A stretch of 64,000 nt of DNA from CAIUGU01 sp963819685 (GCA_963819685.1 CAWFXI010000004.1:107553-171552); one strand, 5' to 3'. Counted from the stretch's first letter, positions 7,372 through 17,579 are shown. Notes: a model not told the origin generated them from the letters alone. Translations and numbers: made by a program.

Positions 7372-9805
7372 CTAGAATGCCTGGCCGACCGAGAACTGGA
7401 AGCCTTCGGTTTCGTCCCCGTAGTAGATCCCCTCCGGGTCGACCGCGTTCAGAGCCACACCGTAGCTGAACCGGAAAACACCGAGTGGAGCCAGCCACTG
7501 GACTGCAATACCCACAGACTGCTTCAAGTTATCATAGCTGAAGCTGTAGTCGATCGGCGTTACGCGGTCCCGACCGACGAAAACGACATCCTCTGTCGCA
7601 AAGGTGTTGCCGATATCGAAAAAGAGGCTGGCCCGCGCACTGTTGCGGAGCTTTGCCGGCACCGGCAGCAGCAGTTCGACCTGCGCGGCCACCTTGAGGT
7701 TGCCGCCATACGGATTGCCGTTGCTGTCCTTCGGTCCCAGTCGATTTTCCCTGAAGCCGCGCACCGACTCGGGACCACCCGCAAAATACAGCCGATAGGG
7801 CGGATAGGAAGTGGTCTCGCCGAGCGCCTGTCCATAGTTGATTTCACCATTCAACATCAGCGTGAACCCGCCCCAGACGGGAATGAATTTCAGCGAGTCG
7901 AGTCGAGCCGTCCAGAATTCCACGTCGCTGAGCGGCAGCGCGTAGGACAGATTCAGCCGGTGTCGCGCGCCACGGTCAGCGAAAATCGCCCGGTTACGTG
8001 AATCGTAACCCCAACCCAGGTTCAACTCGTACGTATTGAACTTGGTGCCGTAGAAGGTCGCGACGACGCCATTCCCGCCATCATAGTCCGTGGTATAGGG
8101 ATTGCCGTTCTGCGTTACCCAGTCGATGGACTCGGTCGTTCCGTAGGGCGCGAACAGGTCTGACTTCTGGAAACCGAGCCCCGCACGCAGACTCTGGAAC
8201 TCGGTCAGCGGATAGCCGTAATCAAGGCCGGCGCTCAGGGTCTTGGTCGAGAAGTCCGATGCTGCCGACGTGTACTGCGTGATATCCCGGTAGCCCATCG
8301 AGATCGTGCGCGACACGCCGTCGATCGTCGTATAGGGGTCCGTGTGGGAGAACTGGAAGCTCTTCTGGTATTTGCCCGAGTTGATGTCGACGGCTACGCG
8401 ATTGCCGGTGCCCATGAAGTTCGTGTGCGTGAAGCCGCCGTTCAGGATCAACGCCTGCGACTCGGAGTAGCCGATACCTGCCGTGAACTGGCCGGGCAGG
8501 CCTTCCTTGATCTCGAAATCGACATCGACGAGATCAGGGGCTCCGGGGATCGGGTGCGTCTCGACCTCCACCTTCTCGATGAAAGGCAGGCGCTGGAGGC
8601 GCTCCTTTGACCGGTCGACTGACGCGTTCGACAGATATCCCCCCTCGAGCTGGCGCATCTCGCGGCGGAAGACCTCATCGTTGACGCTCGACGTGCCATT
8701 GAAATTGATGCGCCGGACGTAGACGCGATTGCCCGGATCGACCAGGAACGTCATCGAAATGGTGTGGGTTTCAGGATCAGCCTGCGGAACAGCATCGACC
8801 TTGGAGAATGCGTAGCCGTCCAGGCCGAGACGCAGGTTCATTGCTTCCGTGGTCTGCGTGATCAACCGCCGTGAATACGTGTCTCCCGGCTTGATGAAGA
8901 TCAGCCGCTTGAGGTCCCCTTCGGGAACGACCATCTTGCCGGCGAGCTTCACGTCCGACACCTTGAACTGGTCGCCCTCCGTCACGTTGACGGTGACGAA
9001 CATGTCGTCCTTCTCCGGCGCGATGGCCACCTGCGTGGAATCGATGCGGAAATCGGCGTAGCCGCGATCCATGTAGAAAGACCGCAGCGTTTCGAGGTCA
9101 CCGGTCAGCGATTCGCGCGCGTAGCGGTCATCCTGGCGATAGAAGGACAGCCAGTTGGGCGTCTTCAGCTTGAAAGCATCCAGCAACTCCTCGTCGGGAT
9201 ACGTGGTGTTGCCGACGACATTGATCTGGCGAATGCGTGCACGGGCACCCTCGACGATATCGATGGCCACTTTCACGCGGTTGCCCGGCACTTCCTCGAC
9301 CTTGGCGTCGATCTTGACCGCATACTTGCCGCGCGAAAAATACTGCTCGGTCATGAAACGCTCGACGTCATCGAGCACCGACTGGTCGAAAGTCTTGCCG
9401 GGCGCGAGGCCGACATTGTTCAGCGACTTCTGCAGGTCTTCCGTCTTGATGTCCTTGTTGCCCTTGATGTCGAAGCTCTCGATCGACGGGCGTTCCTGCA
9501 CGAATACGACCAGCGTGCCCCCATCTCGGCGCAGCTGCACATCCCGGAAGAATCCCGTGGCGTAGATGGCCTTCAACGCCTCATCGATACGGCGCCGGTC
9601 CAGCCGGTCACCGATGTTCACGGGCAGGTAGTTGAAGACGGTACCTTCCGAGATGCGTTGCAGTCCTTCGACGCGGATATTGCCCACGGTGAAATCGGCG
9701 GCAGCGGCCGAAGCGGCCGGAGCTCCCGCCGGCAATTCCTGGGCGAAAACGGCGCTCGCCGCAGCCAGCGCAAGCGTCGTATGAACGAAACAATCTGAGC
9801 AGCAT
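7372..9805 (-). CDS. bamA: Outer-membrane protein assembly factor BamA (signal peptide frame-broken)
   Basis: BamA is the Omp85 barrel that inserts beta-barrel proteins into the outer membrane. Five POTRA domains (about residues 25-420) precede a 16-strand barrel. ESVRGFRENRLGPK in the barrel is the conserved loop-6 VRGF motif, and the protein ends in Phe. The uninterrupted frame offers only a TTG at 9840, overlapping rseP and giving an acidic non-signal N-terminus. An ATG at 9805 in the neighbouring frame reads MLLRLFRS, and removing one base near 9781 joins it to TTLALAAASAVFAQ, a good signal peptide. I therefore place the start at 9805 and treat the break as a one-base insertion; the corrected protein has 810 residues. 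The gene lies between rseP and skp as in most Gammaproteobacteria. Confidence 0.93.
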
Positions 9806-9820
9806 CGGAGTTTGAAGTAC

Positions 9821-11197
9821 TCAGCCCAGATGTCGGGCAAGGTCGTTGTAAAAGGCGAGGCCCATGAGCAGGATCAGCAGCGCAATTCCAAGCTGCTGGC
9901 CGAGGATCTGCACCCGCTCTGAGACCGGACGGCCCTTGACCAGTTCCGCCAGCTGGTAAACCACCTGACCGCCGTCCAGCAACGGAATCGGCAGCAGGTT
10001 CATGACACCGAGCGAAATGCTGATCAAGGCAAGCATATTGAGGAACGAGAGCGGTCCCTGACGCGCAGCAACCCCCGAGAACTCCGCGATGGTAATGGGC
10101 CCCGACAGCGTCTTCACGGAGACGTTGCCGACGACCATGTTGCCAATCATCTTGAGCGTGAAGGCTGTCGTCTCCCAGGTCTTGGCAGCTCCCTTCACGA
10201 ACGCTTCCGCAGGGCCGTACTTCTGCAACGCGACCATTTCGGGCGGAAAGCCAGCCGCCGTCTGCTGGATACCGATACGACCCAAACGCTTGCCGTCGAC
10301 AGTATCGCCTCCGATCCTGACCGGGACCTGAACGATAGCCTGGCCGCCGGCCCGGCGCACATCCAGCACCGCGTCACGGTCAAAGCGCGGCTCAACCAGG
10401 CTGACAAGCTGGCGGAAGCTCGCGACCGGCTGGCCGTCGAGCGCGAGAATCTCGTCGCCCGGCTTGAGGCCTGCTCGTTGCGCGGGGCTTCCATCGACGA
10501 CTGCTCCCACTACCGCTGGCACGCGAGGCACCCAGAATTCAAACCCGAGCCCGGGAAACAGGGCATCGGGCTGGGCGAGTTCCGAGCGGCGATCGCCAAC
10601 GACGAAGCGCAGTTCACGATCGCTACCGGCGGGACCGGACACCTTGATGGCCACGGTACCGTCATCAACGAGGTCCTCGAAAATACCGAGCAGCGCGGCT
10701 TCCCGAGTGGCAACGGCTTTTCCGCCGACCTGCTGGATCACGTCATCCGCCTTGAGGCCGGCACGCGCGGCAATGGAATCGGGCACGACCTCACCGACCA
10801 CCGGCTTCAGATTCGGCACCCCTGCCATCAGCAGCAGCCAGTACGCCACGATCGCGAACAGAAAGTTGAACCCGGCGCCCGCAACCAGCACTGCAATTCG
10901 CTTCCAGACCGGCGCACGGGTAAAGGCCTTGGGCAGATCCTGCGGGGGCACCACCCCTTCCCGCTCGTCGAGCAACTTGACGTAGCCGCCGAGCGGAATC
11001 GACGCAATGACGTATTCGACGCCGTCCGCGGCCGTCCGGCTCCACAAGGGTCGACCGAAGCCTATCGAGAACTTGAGGACCTTGATGCCGAGGCGTCTGG
11101 CCACCCAGAAATGACCGAACTCATGGACGGCAACGAGAATGGCGATGGCGGCGATGAACGCCAGCACAGTGGTCAACAGAGTCGTCAGGGTCGTCAT
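9821..11197 (-). CDS. rseP: RIP-type zinc metalloprotease RseP
   Basis: RseP is a site-2 protease that cuts the anti-sigma factor RseA inside the membrane during the sigma-E envelope stress response. The 458-residue protein starts with a transmembrane helix carrying HEFGH (His25, Glu26, His29, zinc ligands and catalyst). Two periplasmic PDZ domains follow (about residues 110-300), and MNLLPIPLLDGG supplies the third zinc ligand Asp near the C-terminus. Its ATG overlaps the dxr stop in an ATGA, so translation is coupled. An upstream in-frame start at 11251 would lie inside dxr and is unlikely. Confidence 0.96.
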   Translation of the reverse strand: MTTLTTLLTTVLAFIAAIAILVAVHEFGHFWVARRLGIKVLKFSIGFGRPLWSRTAADGVEYVIASIPLGGYVKLLDEREGVVPPQDLPKAFTRAPVWKRIAVLVAGAGFNFLFAIVAYWLLLMAGVPNLKPVVGEVVPDSIAARAGLKADDVIQQVGGKAVATREAALLGIFEDLVDDGTVAIKVSGPAGSDRELRFVVGDRRSELAQPDALFPGLGFEFWVPRVPAVVGAVVDGSPAQRAGLKPGDEILALDGQPVASFRQLVSLVEPRFDRDAVLDVRRAGGQAIVQVPVRIGGDTVDGKRLGRIGIQQTAAGFPPEMVALQKYGPAEAFVKGAAKTWETTAFTLKMIGNMVVGNVSVKTLSGPITIAEFSGVAARQGPLSFLNMLALISISLGVMNLLPIPLLDGGQVVYQLAELVKGRPVSERVQILGQQLGIALLILLMGLAFYNDLARHLG

Positions 11198-12402
11198 GCA
11201 GAACCTCCCGAAAAGGGCGTCAGAAACGCGGTTGCGCGTTCGCGGGCCCACGCATCGGCACGCAGCACATCTCCGAGTTCTTCGACTGCAACGACAGGGT
11301 GAGCGTTCATGACTTGTTCGATCACGGCCGGAATCCTCGTAAAGGCAAGCCGACGCTCAAGGAACGCCGCCACCGCAACTTCATTGGCAGCATTGAGCAC
11401 GGCTGGGGCCGTTCCCCCGGCTTCAGCCGCGGCACGCGCCAGCCTGAGACTGGGAAACCGCTGATAATCCGGTGACTCGAATTCGAGTCTGCCAGCCTTG
11501 ATAAGGTTCAGGGATTCTACACCGGACTCCAGCCGGTCGGGCCAGCCAAGGGCATGTGCAATCGGGGTGCGCATATCCGGGTTGCCAAGTTGTGCCAGCA
11601 CGGAGCCATCCAGGTATTCGACCATCGAATGCACGATGCTCTGGGGGTGGATAACGATCTCCACCGTCGCAGGGGTCACGGAAAACAACAGGCAGGCCTC
11701 GATGAGTTCGAGGCCCTTGTTCATCAGCGTGGCCGAATCGACTGAAATCTTGCGTCCCATGACCCAGCGGGGATGGGCGCAGGCCTGGTCGGGAGTGACA
11801 TTTTCCAGGGCATCCGCTGGAATTCTCAGGAACGGGCCACCTGAAGCTGTCAGCAGAATTCGCCGGACGCCACGGGTCCCCGATCGTTGCGGAGCCGCGG
11901 GACCGGGGCCCGGCAGGCACTGGAAAATGGCGTTGTGCTCGCTATCGATTGGAATGAGAGTGGCGCCACCTGCAGCCACGGCCTCCATCAACAGCGGCCC
12001 GGACATGACAAGCGCTTCCTTGTTGGCGAGCAGTAGACGCTTCCCATGACGCGCAGCGGCGAGAGTCGATGCCAGACCCGCCGCGCCGACGATTGCGGCC
12101 ATGACATAGTCTGCATCCGGATGGGCCGCAATGTCGCTCAAGGCTGCCTCTCCGGCCAGAACCCGGGTCGGGGATCCGATTGCCTGCAACTCTGCCTCGA
12201 GCTGCTTTGCGGCTGCCGGATTGGTCAGCACCGCAAAGGCCGGCTCGTGGGCCAGGCACTGCTCACGCAAGCGCTGGTAGTTGGCATGCGCCCCCAGCGC
12301 GACTACCCTGAATCGCTCCTTGTGCCTGGTCAGCACGTCGAGCGTGCTGACGCCGATACTGCCGGTGGAGCCAAGTACTACCACCCCCGCACGCTTCGTC
12401 AC
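11194..12402 (-). CDS. dxr: 1-deoxy-D-xylulose 5-phosphate reductoisomerase
   Basis: Dxr converts DXP to 2-C-methyl-erythritol 4-phosphate with NADPH, the committed step of the MEP isoprenoid pathway, which feeds the undecaprenyl phosphate made by the next genes. VVVLGSTGSIGVSTLDVL is the NADPH-binding loop; PIDSEHNAIFQCL, TASGGPF and MGRKISVDSATLMNKGLE carry the metal and substrate residues. The GTG at 12402 overlaps the cdsA stop as GTGA and has GGGGA nine bases upstream, so it is preferred over a TTG at 12420. The result is 402 residues, the usual length. Confidence 0.96.
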   Translation of the reverse strand: MTKRAGVVVLGSTGSIGVSTLDVLTRHKERFRVVALGAHANYQRLREQCLAHEPAFAVLTNPAAAKQLEAELQAIGSPTRVLAGEAALSDIAAHPDADYVMAAIVGAAGLASTLAAARHGKRLLLANKEALVMSGPLLMEAVAAGGATLIPIDSEHNAIFQCLPGPGPAAPQRSGTRGVRRILLTASGGPFLRIPADALENVTPDQACAHPRWVMGRKISVDSATLMNKGLELIEACLLFSVTPATVEIVIHPQSIVHSMVEYLDGSVLAQLGNPDMRTPIAHALGWPDRLESGVESLNLIKAGRLEFESPDYQRFPSLRLARAAAEAGGTAPAVLNAANEVAVAAFLERRLAFTRIPAVIEQVMNAHPVVAVEELGDVLRADAWARERATAFLTPFSGGSA

Positions 12403-13202
12403 GAAAGCGTCCCCAGCCAACGCAGCCCGACAAGGAACAGCGGTGCGGCAGCAGTCACGCTGTCGATTCGATCCAGGACGCCGCCGTGCCCGGGAAAGAG
12501 GTTGCCGCTGTCCTTGAGTCCGGCAAATCGCTTGAACATGCTCTCGGTCAGGTCACCGACCACCGAGATCAGGACCACCGGAGTACAGAGGGCGAGGAAG
12601 GGGCCGGCAGGCACCGCAAACCACCACGCCCCCAGCCAGGCCACCGCGATCGCCAGGCAGAGACCACCCAGCAGGCCTTCCCAGGTCTTGCCCGGGCTCA
12701 CGCGGGGCGCGAGTTTCAACCGCCCGAAATACCTGCCTGCAAAGAATGCCCCGACATCGGCAAGGGACACCAGCACGAGCAGAAAGATCACCCACTGTGG
12801 ACCCTGTGGTCCCGCCAGCTGCAGTCTGGTGAGCGCGAGCCAGGCGGGCACCAGAACGCACAGGCCGGCAAGCGCTGTGGCGGCGGCGGACACTTTGCCC
12901 GGTACCGTGGTCAGCCACAGAAACGCGATCAACCACCAGACAAGGGCAGCGGCCAGTAACGCCTGCAGGCCCGAAGGACTGACGGCCAGGGTCCACGCGG
13001 CAATCAACAGCAAGCCGACCAGCAGGACATACCCCACCCGTATCGCGATCCGGTGAGTACGCAGAAATGCCGACCATTCCCATGCTCCGAGCAGCGCCAG
13101 AAGGGTCAGCACCGCGACCGCCGCCACCCGCGGCAGTACCAGCAGGATAACCAGCATGACGGGTACCAGGACGAGCGCGGTCAGCAGGCGTTGTTTCAAC
13201 AC
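12399..13202 (-). CDS. cdsA: Phosphatidate cytidylyltransferase
   Basis: CdsA makes CDP-diacylglycerol from phosphatidate and CTP, the precursor of all membrane phospholipids. The 267-residue protein is highly hydrophobic, with about seven or eight transmembrane segments, and ends with the family signature from SMFKRFAGLKDSGNLFPGHG into GGVLDRIDS. VSPGKTWEGLLGG in the middle is also conserved. It starts at a GTG at 13202, four bases after the uppS stop, and overlaps dxr by GTGA. Confidence 0.96.
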   Translation of the reverse strand: MLKQRLLTALVLVPVMLVILLVLPRVAAVAVLTLLALLGAWEWSAFLRTHRIAIRVGYVLLVGLLLIAAWTLAVSPSGLQALLAAALVWWLIAFLWLTTVPGKVSAAATALAGLCVLVPAWLALTRLQLAGPQGPQWVIFLLVLVSLADVGAFFAGRYFGRLKLAPRVSPGKTWEGLLGGLCLAIAVAWLGAWWFAVPAGPFLALCTPVVLISVVGDLTESMFKRFAGLKDSGNLFPGHGGVLDRIDSVTAAAPLFLVGLRWLGTLS

Positions 13203-13206
13203 CGGC

Positions 13207-13953
13207 CTACTCCGCTGCCCTGGCTCGTTGCTCTGAAGTCAGGCCGAAACGGCGTTCCCGGAGCGCAAACTGCTCAATCGCCAGGCGAAGTTGCTCTGCG
13301 TCGAAGTCCGGCCAGAGCGCCTCGCAGAAGTAGAGCTCGGTATAAGCCAGATTCCACAGCAGGAAATTGCTGATGCGCTGATCGCCACCCGTACGGATGA
13401 AGAGATCGGGTTCGGGCAGACCCTTCAGGGCGAGCTCGTCCGTCATGCGCTGTTCGTCGATCTGGTCGGGCGTGAGACTTCCCTCGAGGCATTGCCGCGC
13501 CAGCGATGCCGCGGCCCGGGTGATGTCCCAGCGACCGCCGTATGCCATCGCGATCACCACGGTCAAGCGCTGGTTGTCGCCGGTGAGCTGCTCGGCCGCC
13601 TGCATGCGGGCCTGCAGAGCCGGGGAAAGCTGCGACAGGTCCCCTATGAACCGTATGCGGATCCGGTTCTTGTGCAGTTCGTTGACTTCCCGATCGAGCG
13701 CCTCAAGGAACAGCGCCATCAGCAGGCTGACTTCATCGCGCGGCCGGCGCCAGTTCTCGCTCGAGAAAGCGAACAGGGTCAGTACCTCCACTCCTGCCTT
13801 CGCACAGGTTTCCACCGTTGACCGCACGGCCTTGAGTCCGGCACGGTGTCCGGCATGGCGCGGCAGGGAGCGGGCGGCTGCCCAGCGGCCGTTGCCGTCC
13901 ATGATGATGGCGACATGACGGGGCACGACAGCGGTGGGTGCAGACGGAGGCAT
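13207..13953 (-). CDS. uppS: Undecaprenyl diphosphate synthase
   Basis: UppS adds eight cis isoprene units to farnesyl diphosphate to make the C55 carrier lipid used for peptidoglycan, O-antigen and exopolysaccharide. HVAIIMDGNGRWA holds the catalytic Asp19; FAFSSENWRRP and the C-terminal ELALKGLPEPDLFIRTGGD and RISNFLLWNLAYTELYF are the other family blocks. The ATG at 13953 is preferred over a TTG two codons earlier. The protein has 248 residues, normal for the family. It sits between frr and cdsA in the conserved order. Confidence 0.97.
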   Translation of the reverse strand: MPPSAPTAVVPRHVAIIMDGNGRWAAARSLPRHAGHRAGLKAVRSTVETCAKAGVEVLTLFAFSSENWRRPRDEVSLLMALFLEALDREVNELHKNRIRIRFIGDLSQLSPALQARMQAAEQLTGDNQRLTVVIAMAYGGRWDITRAAASLARQCLEGSLTPDQIDEQRMTDELALKGLPEPDLFIRTGGDQRISNFLLWNLAYTELYFCEALWPDFDAEQLRLAIEQFALRERRFGLTSEQRARAAE

Positions 13954-13973
13954 ATGCAAGAACCTGCGGCCGG

Positions 13974-14531
13974 TCAGACCTGCATGAGCTCCTTCTCCTT
14001 CTCGACGAGCACCTGCTCGATCTCGGCGACGAAACGGTCGGTCAGCTTCTGGATGTCGTCCTGTGCGCGACGGTCTTCATCCTGCGACACGAGCTTTTCC
14101 TTGAGCAGCTCCTTCAGGTCGTTCATGACATCCCGCCTGACATTGCGCACCGCCACCCGGCCATTCTCGGCCTCGTGGCGCACGACTTTGGTCATTTCGC
14201 GGCGGCGTTCTTCGGTCAGTGCAGGCATGGGAATACGGATGACTGCACCCGCGGTATTCGGCATCAGACCGAGATCCGACTTCATGATGGCTTTTTCGAT
14301 GGCCGACACCATCGACTTGTCCCAGGGAACTACGGACAGGGTGCGAGCGTCTTCCACCGTGACATTGGCCACCTGCGACAGCGGCGACTCGGCGCCGTAG
14401 TAATCGACGCGGATATGGTCCACGAGGCTGGGATGTGCCCTGCCCGTACGCAGCTTCTTGAGATCGTTGCGCAGCGCCGCGACGCATTTCTGCATGCGCT
14501 CTGCTGCGTCTTTCTTGATGTCTTCAATCAT
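13974..14531 (-). CDS. frr: Ribosome recycling factor
   Basis: Frr, with EF-G, splits the post-termination ribosome. At 185 residues it has the exact family length. LRNDLKKLRTGRAHPSLVD, the central VEDARTLSVVPWD and MPALTEERRREMTKVVRHEAE are the conserved blocks of the helical and beta domains. It lies 50 bases after pyrH and 20 before uppS on the minus strand. Confidence 0.98.
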   Translation of the reverse strand: MIEDIKKDAAERMQKCVAALRNDLKKLRTGRAHPSLVDHIRVDYYGAESPLSQVANVTVEDARTLSVVPWDKSMVSAIEKAIMKSDLGLMPNTAGAVIRIPMPALTEERRREMTKVVRHEAENGRVAVRNVRRDVMNDLKELLKEKLVSQDEDRRAQDDIQKLTDRFVAEIEQVLVEKEKELMQV

Positions 14532-14581
14532 GGTTGCTCACTCCGGATACCTTGAGACCGGCTGCGTCTGCCGGACCCGAT

Positions 14582-15331
14582 TCACGCATTGGTGACCAGC
14601 GTACCGACATCTTCACCGCGCACGATACGCAACAATTCACCCGGTACGGTGAGATCGAAAACCCTCAAGGGCACATCGTTGTCGCGGCACATCACGATGG
14701 CGGTCGCGTCCATGACATTGAGGCGGTCCGTCAGCACCTTTTCGAAGGTGAGCCTGCTGTAGCGCGTGGCTGCGGGATTCCTGACCGGGTCATCCGAATA
14801 GATGCCGTTGACCTTGGTCGCCTTGAGCAGCAGATCCGCCTCGATCTCGATGGCACGCAGGCTGGCCGCGGTGTCCGTCGTAAAGAAGGGATTGCCCGTG
14901 CCGGCCGCAAACACCACAACCCGACCTTTCTCGAGATGCCTGACTGCACGTCTGCGGATATATTCCTCGCAGACTTCGTTGATACGGATGGCGGACATCA
15001 CCCGCACGTAAGTGCCGAGTGACTCCAGGGCGTCCTGGAGCGCGAGGGAATTGAGAACCGTCGCCAGCATGCCCATGTGGTCCCCGGTGACACGATCCAT
15101 GCCTGCCCGGGCCAGACCGGCTCCGCGGAAAATATTGCCGCCGCCGATGACGATGGCCACCTGCAGGCCCAGATCGTGGACTTCACGAATCTCGGCAGCG
15201 ATCCGCTTGATCATCAGCGGGTCGATACCGTAATCCTCGTTCCCCATGAGCGCTTCGCCGGAAAGCTTGATCAGGATTCGTTTGAGGCTGCTGCCGCCTC
15301 GGCGCGAATTCGGTTCAGGGGGATTTCCCAT
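14582..15331 (-). CDS. pyrH: Uridylate kinase
   Basis: PyrH phosphorylates UMP to UDP and is an essential hexameric amino-acid-kinase-fold enzyme. RILIKLSGEALMG is the N-terminal phosphate-binding block; IVIGGGNIFRG, DHMGMLATVLNSLAL and FAAGTGNPFFTTDTAA are diagnostic. The ATG at 15331 has AAGAGG six bases upstream; an ATG at 15367 would add 12 residues not typical of the family. It follows tsf across a 120-base gap with a strong hairpin. Confidence 0.97.
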   Translation of the reverse strand: MGNPPEPNSRRGGSSLKRILIKLSGEALMGNEDYGIDPLMIKRIAAEIREVHDLGLQVAIVIGGGNIFRGAGLARAGMDRVTGDHMGMLATVLNSLALQDALESLGTYVRVMSAIRINEVCEEYIRRRAVRHLEKGRVVVFAAGTGNPFFTTDTAASLRAIEIEADLLLKATKVNGIYSDDPVRNPAATRYSRLTFEKVLTDRLNVMDATAIVMCRDNDVPLRVFDLTVPGELLRIVRGEDVGTLVTNA

Positions 15332-15387
15332 CGTTGGCCTCTTAAGCTGATCGTCGCTGCTGATCATTACTTTGGGCGCCGATTATA

Positions 15388-15414
15388 GAGAACCCCGCGT
15401 CAAGCGGGGTTCTC
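15388..15414 (-). terminator. Strong hairpin between tsf and pyrH
   Basis: GAGAACCCCGC (15388-15398) and GCGGGGTTCTC (15404-15414) form a perfect 11-bp stem with a GTCAA loop, 40 bases beyond the tsf stop. On the minus strand it is followed by TATAATCGG rather than a T tract, so it is at best a weak or regulatory terminator separating rpsB-tsf from pyrH-frr. Confidence 0.45.
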
Positions 15415-15454
15415 ATTAACATCGACAGGCAAGAGACGTCCGCTACCGCCGTTT

Positions 15455-16350
15455 TCAGGAAGGTCCGAGTCCCGCCTGCTTCATCACCTCGGCTGCGAAA
15501 TCTTCCTGCTTCTTTTCGATGCCGGCCCCGACCTCGAAGCGCGCAAAGGCGGTCACCACACCCCCAGCCTGCTCCAGGTACTGGCCGACAGTCAGCTTGT
15601 CATCCTTGACGAAGGGCTGACCGAGCAGCGTGACCTCATTCAGCCACTTGGCAATGCGACCCTCGACGATCCTGCCGACGATTGCATCGGGCTTGCCCTT
15701 GTTCTTCGGGTCGTTCTTCGCCTGGTCGACCTGGATCTCGCGCTCCTTGGCGACTTCATCCGCCGGTACCTCGGAGGCGGACAGGCGGGCCGGATTGATC
15801 GCAGCCACGTGCATGGCAATGTCTTTCGCCAGCGCCTCATCCCCGACTGCAGCGAGACGAGGGCGCCGATGCGGGTGCCATGAAGATAGGTTCCCAGCAC
15901 CTTCGGCGCTTCCAGCACAGAGAAACGCCGCACGCCGATGTTCTCGCCGATCTTGGCAATCAGGACCCGGCGCTGCTCATCAACGGTAGTCCCCGCAGCG
16001 GTCTTGAGCGCCAGCAGCGCTTCCAGATCCGCGGGACGCTGTGCCAGGACCTGCTTGCCCACCATCGCGGCAAAACCCTGGAAATCCGCTTCCCGGGCCA
16101 CGAAGTCCGTTTCACAATTGATCTCGACAATCGCGCCGCGCTTGCCGTCGGCGCTCCGTTCGATGACGATCACGCCCTCGGCAGCAACCCGGCTGGCCTT
16201 CTTGTCAGCCTTCGCGAGCCCGGACTTGCGCATGAGCTCGGCTGCTGCCTCGAGATCGCCACCGACCTCGACCAGCGCCTTCTTGCATTCCATCATGCCG
16301 GCGCCCGTGCGCTCACGCAGGACCTTGACTGCTTCTGCAGTGACAGCCAT
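15455..16350 (-). CDS. tsf: Translation elongation factor Ts (one frame break)
   Basis: EF-Ts regenerates EF-Tu-GTP. The N-terminal frame reads the UBA-like start LRERTGAGMMECKKALVE, then AIVEINCETDFVARE, the EF-Tu contact. Near 15841-15844 the frame is lost inside a run of four C bases. If one base is missing there, GALVSLQSG continues as DEALAKDIAMHVAAINPARL and on to the normal C-terminus ending QAGLGPS. The corrected protein is 298 residues, close to the family's 283-295. Because tsf is essential, a sequencing error is far likelier than a true frameshift. This is the only break in the window that behaves as a deletion. It is 3 bases downstream of rpsB, the universal rpsB-tsf pair. Confidence 0.95.
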
Positions 16351-16353
16351 GGA

Positions 16354-17341
16354 TTACTCCGCCTCTGCTTCGCCGCCGGGTTCACCGCGGCGCCTGCCGG
16401 TCGGACGGGTGGCGGTGAACTTCAGGATATCGGCCTCGGATTCGACGTCCTCGGCAATCGGGACCGTCGCTGCGAGTCTCTTCCGCCGCAGCGACTTCGA
16501 CGACTTCTTCAGGCACGTCCGGACGCTTGCGCGCGACCGGCTTCTTCTTCACCGCAGCGGTTCTGCCACGACGGGCAGGTGCGGCACCGGGCTTGGGTTT
16601 AGGCTTGCCCTCTTCGTCCAGTTCGACGAACTCGTCTTCGCCCACAGGCACTTCCGGAGAGGAGGCGCGGCCTTCAATGACGATATCCGCGACACCGCCT
16701 GTATAGAGCTGGATGGCGCGCATGGCGTCATCGTTACCCGGAATGACGTAGTCGACGCCTTCCGGGGAACAATTGGTATCGACGATGGCGACAACCGGGA
16801 TCCCGAGCTTGCGGGCTTCGCTCAACGCAATCTTCTCGTGACCGACGTCGATGACGAACAGCACATCGGGCAGTGCGTCCATTTCCTTGATGCCGCCAAG
16901 GCTGTGCTCGAGCTTGTCGCGCTCCCGGCGCAGGCCCTGTGCCTCACGCTTGTTGTGCTGCTCGAGCGTGCCGTTGGCGGCCATTTCGTCGAGATCGGTC
17001 AGGCGGCGGATGGACTGCCGGACCGTCTTGAAATTGGTGAGCATGCCGCCGAGCCAGCGATGGCTGACGTAAGGCATGCCGCAGCGGATGGCTTCCTTCT
17101 TGACCGAATCGCGCGCCGAGCGCTTGGTGCCGACGAACAGCACACGACCGCCATCGGTGACGATCTGCTTGATGAAGTTCGCTGCCTCGTTATAGAGGGG
17201 CAGTGTCTTCTCGAGGTTGATGATGTGGATACGGTTACGTTCACCGAAAATGAACGTCGCCATCTTGGGATTCCAGAAGCGGGTCTGATGTCCAAAATGG
17301 ACACCCGCTTCCAGCATCTGTCGCATGGACATGCTGGGCAT
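16354..17341 (-). CDS. rpsB: 30S ribosomal protein S2 with long charged C-terminal tail (one frame break)
   Basis: S2 completes the 30S head/body junction and binds bS1. From the ATG at 17341, which has AGGAG nine bases upstream, the protein begins MSMRQMLEAGVHFGHQTRFW and carries all S2 blocks to about residue 230 (PDVLFVIDVGHEKIALSEA, GIPVVAIVDTNCSP, YVIPGNDDAMRAI). After that comes a tail of roughly 90 residues: acidic DEFVELDEEGKPKPKP, basic RRGRTAAVKKKPVARKRP, then acidic again. In the raw frame the end looks random; removing one base near 16474 restores an acidic end (AEDVESEAD) and moves the stop to 16354, directly before tsf. The corrected length is 328 residues against about 240 in E. 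coli. Confidence 0.94.
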
Positions 17342-17477
17342 TACAAATCTCCTGTCGGGGTTGAGCCGCCACGGACCCCTTGCGACGACCCCGGCGCACC
17401 CTGTAAAGGCTGTCTCCGGAGCACCCCGCCGCAAGTGACGGTACGTGTGTGGTTTTGATTGCGAAAAAAGCGCGCGC

Positions 17478-17506
17478 TTTATACCATAAACCGGATGCTT
17501 ATCCAA
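17478..17506 (-). promoter_or_regulatory. rpsB promoter with GC-rich discriminator
   Basis: Minus strand TTGGAT (17501-17506), 17 bases, TATAAA (17478-17483), followed at once by GCGCGCGC. A GC-rich discriminator after the -10 is typical of ribosomal promoters under ppGpp/DksA control. The leader of about 130 nt to the rpsB ATG is long enough for the S2 autoregulation known in Gammaproteobacteria, though no specific leader motif was verified. The divergent map gene starts 74 bases away. Confidence 0.55.
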
Positions 17507-17579
17507 CGGCGCTGAAGGTCACCCCAGCCTGCTGTCCCCTCTCCAGCGGTTTGAGAGGCCCCTGCGGGCTGCCCCTCCC

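Noticed and set aside
15382..15387. TATAAT on the minus strand as a pyrH -10 box
   Set aside because: The positions 16-18 bases upstream fall in the GC-rich hairpin and give no -35-like hexamer.
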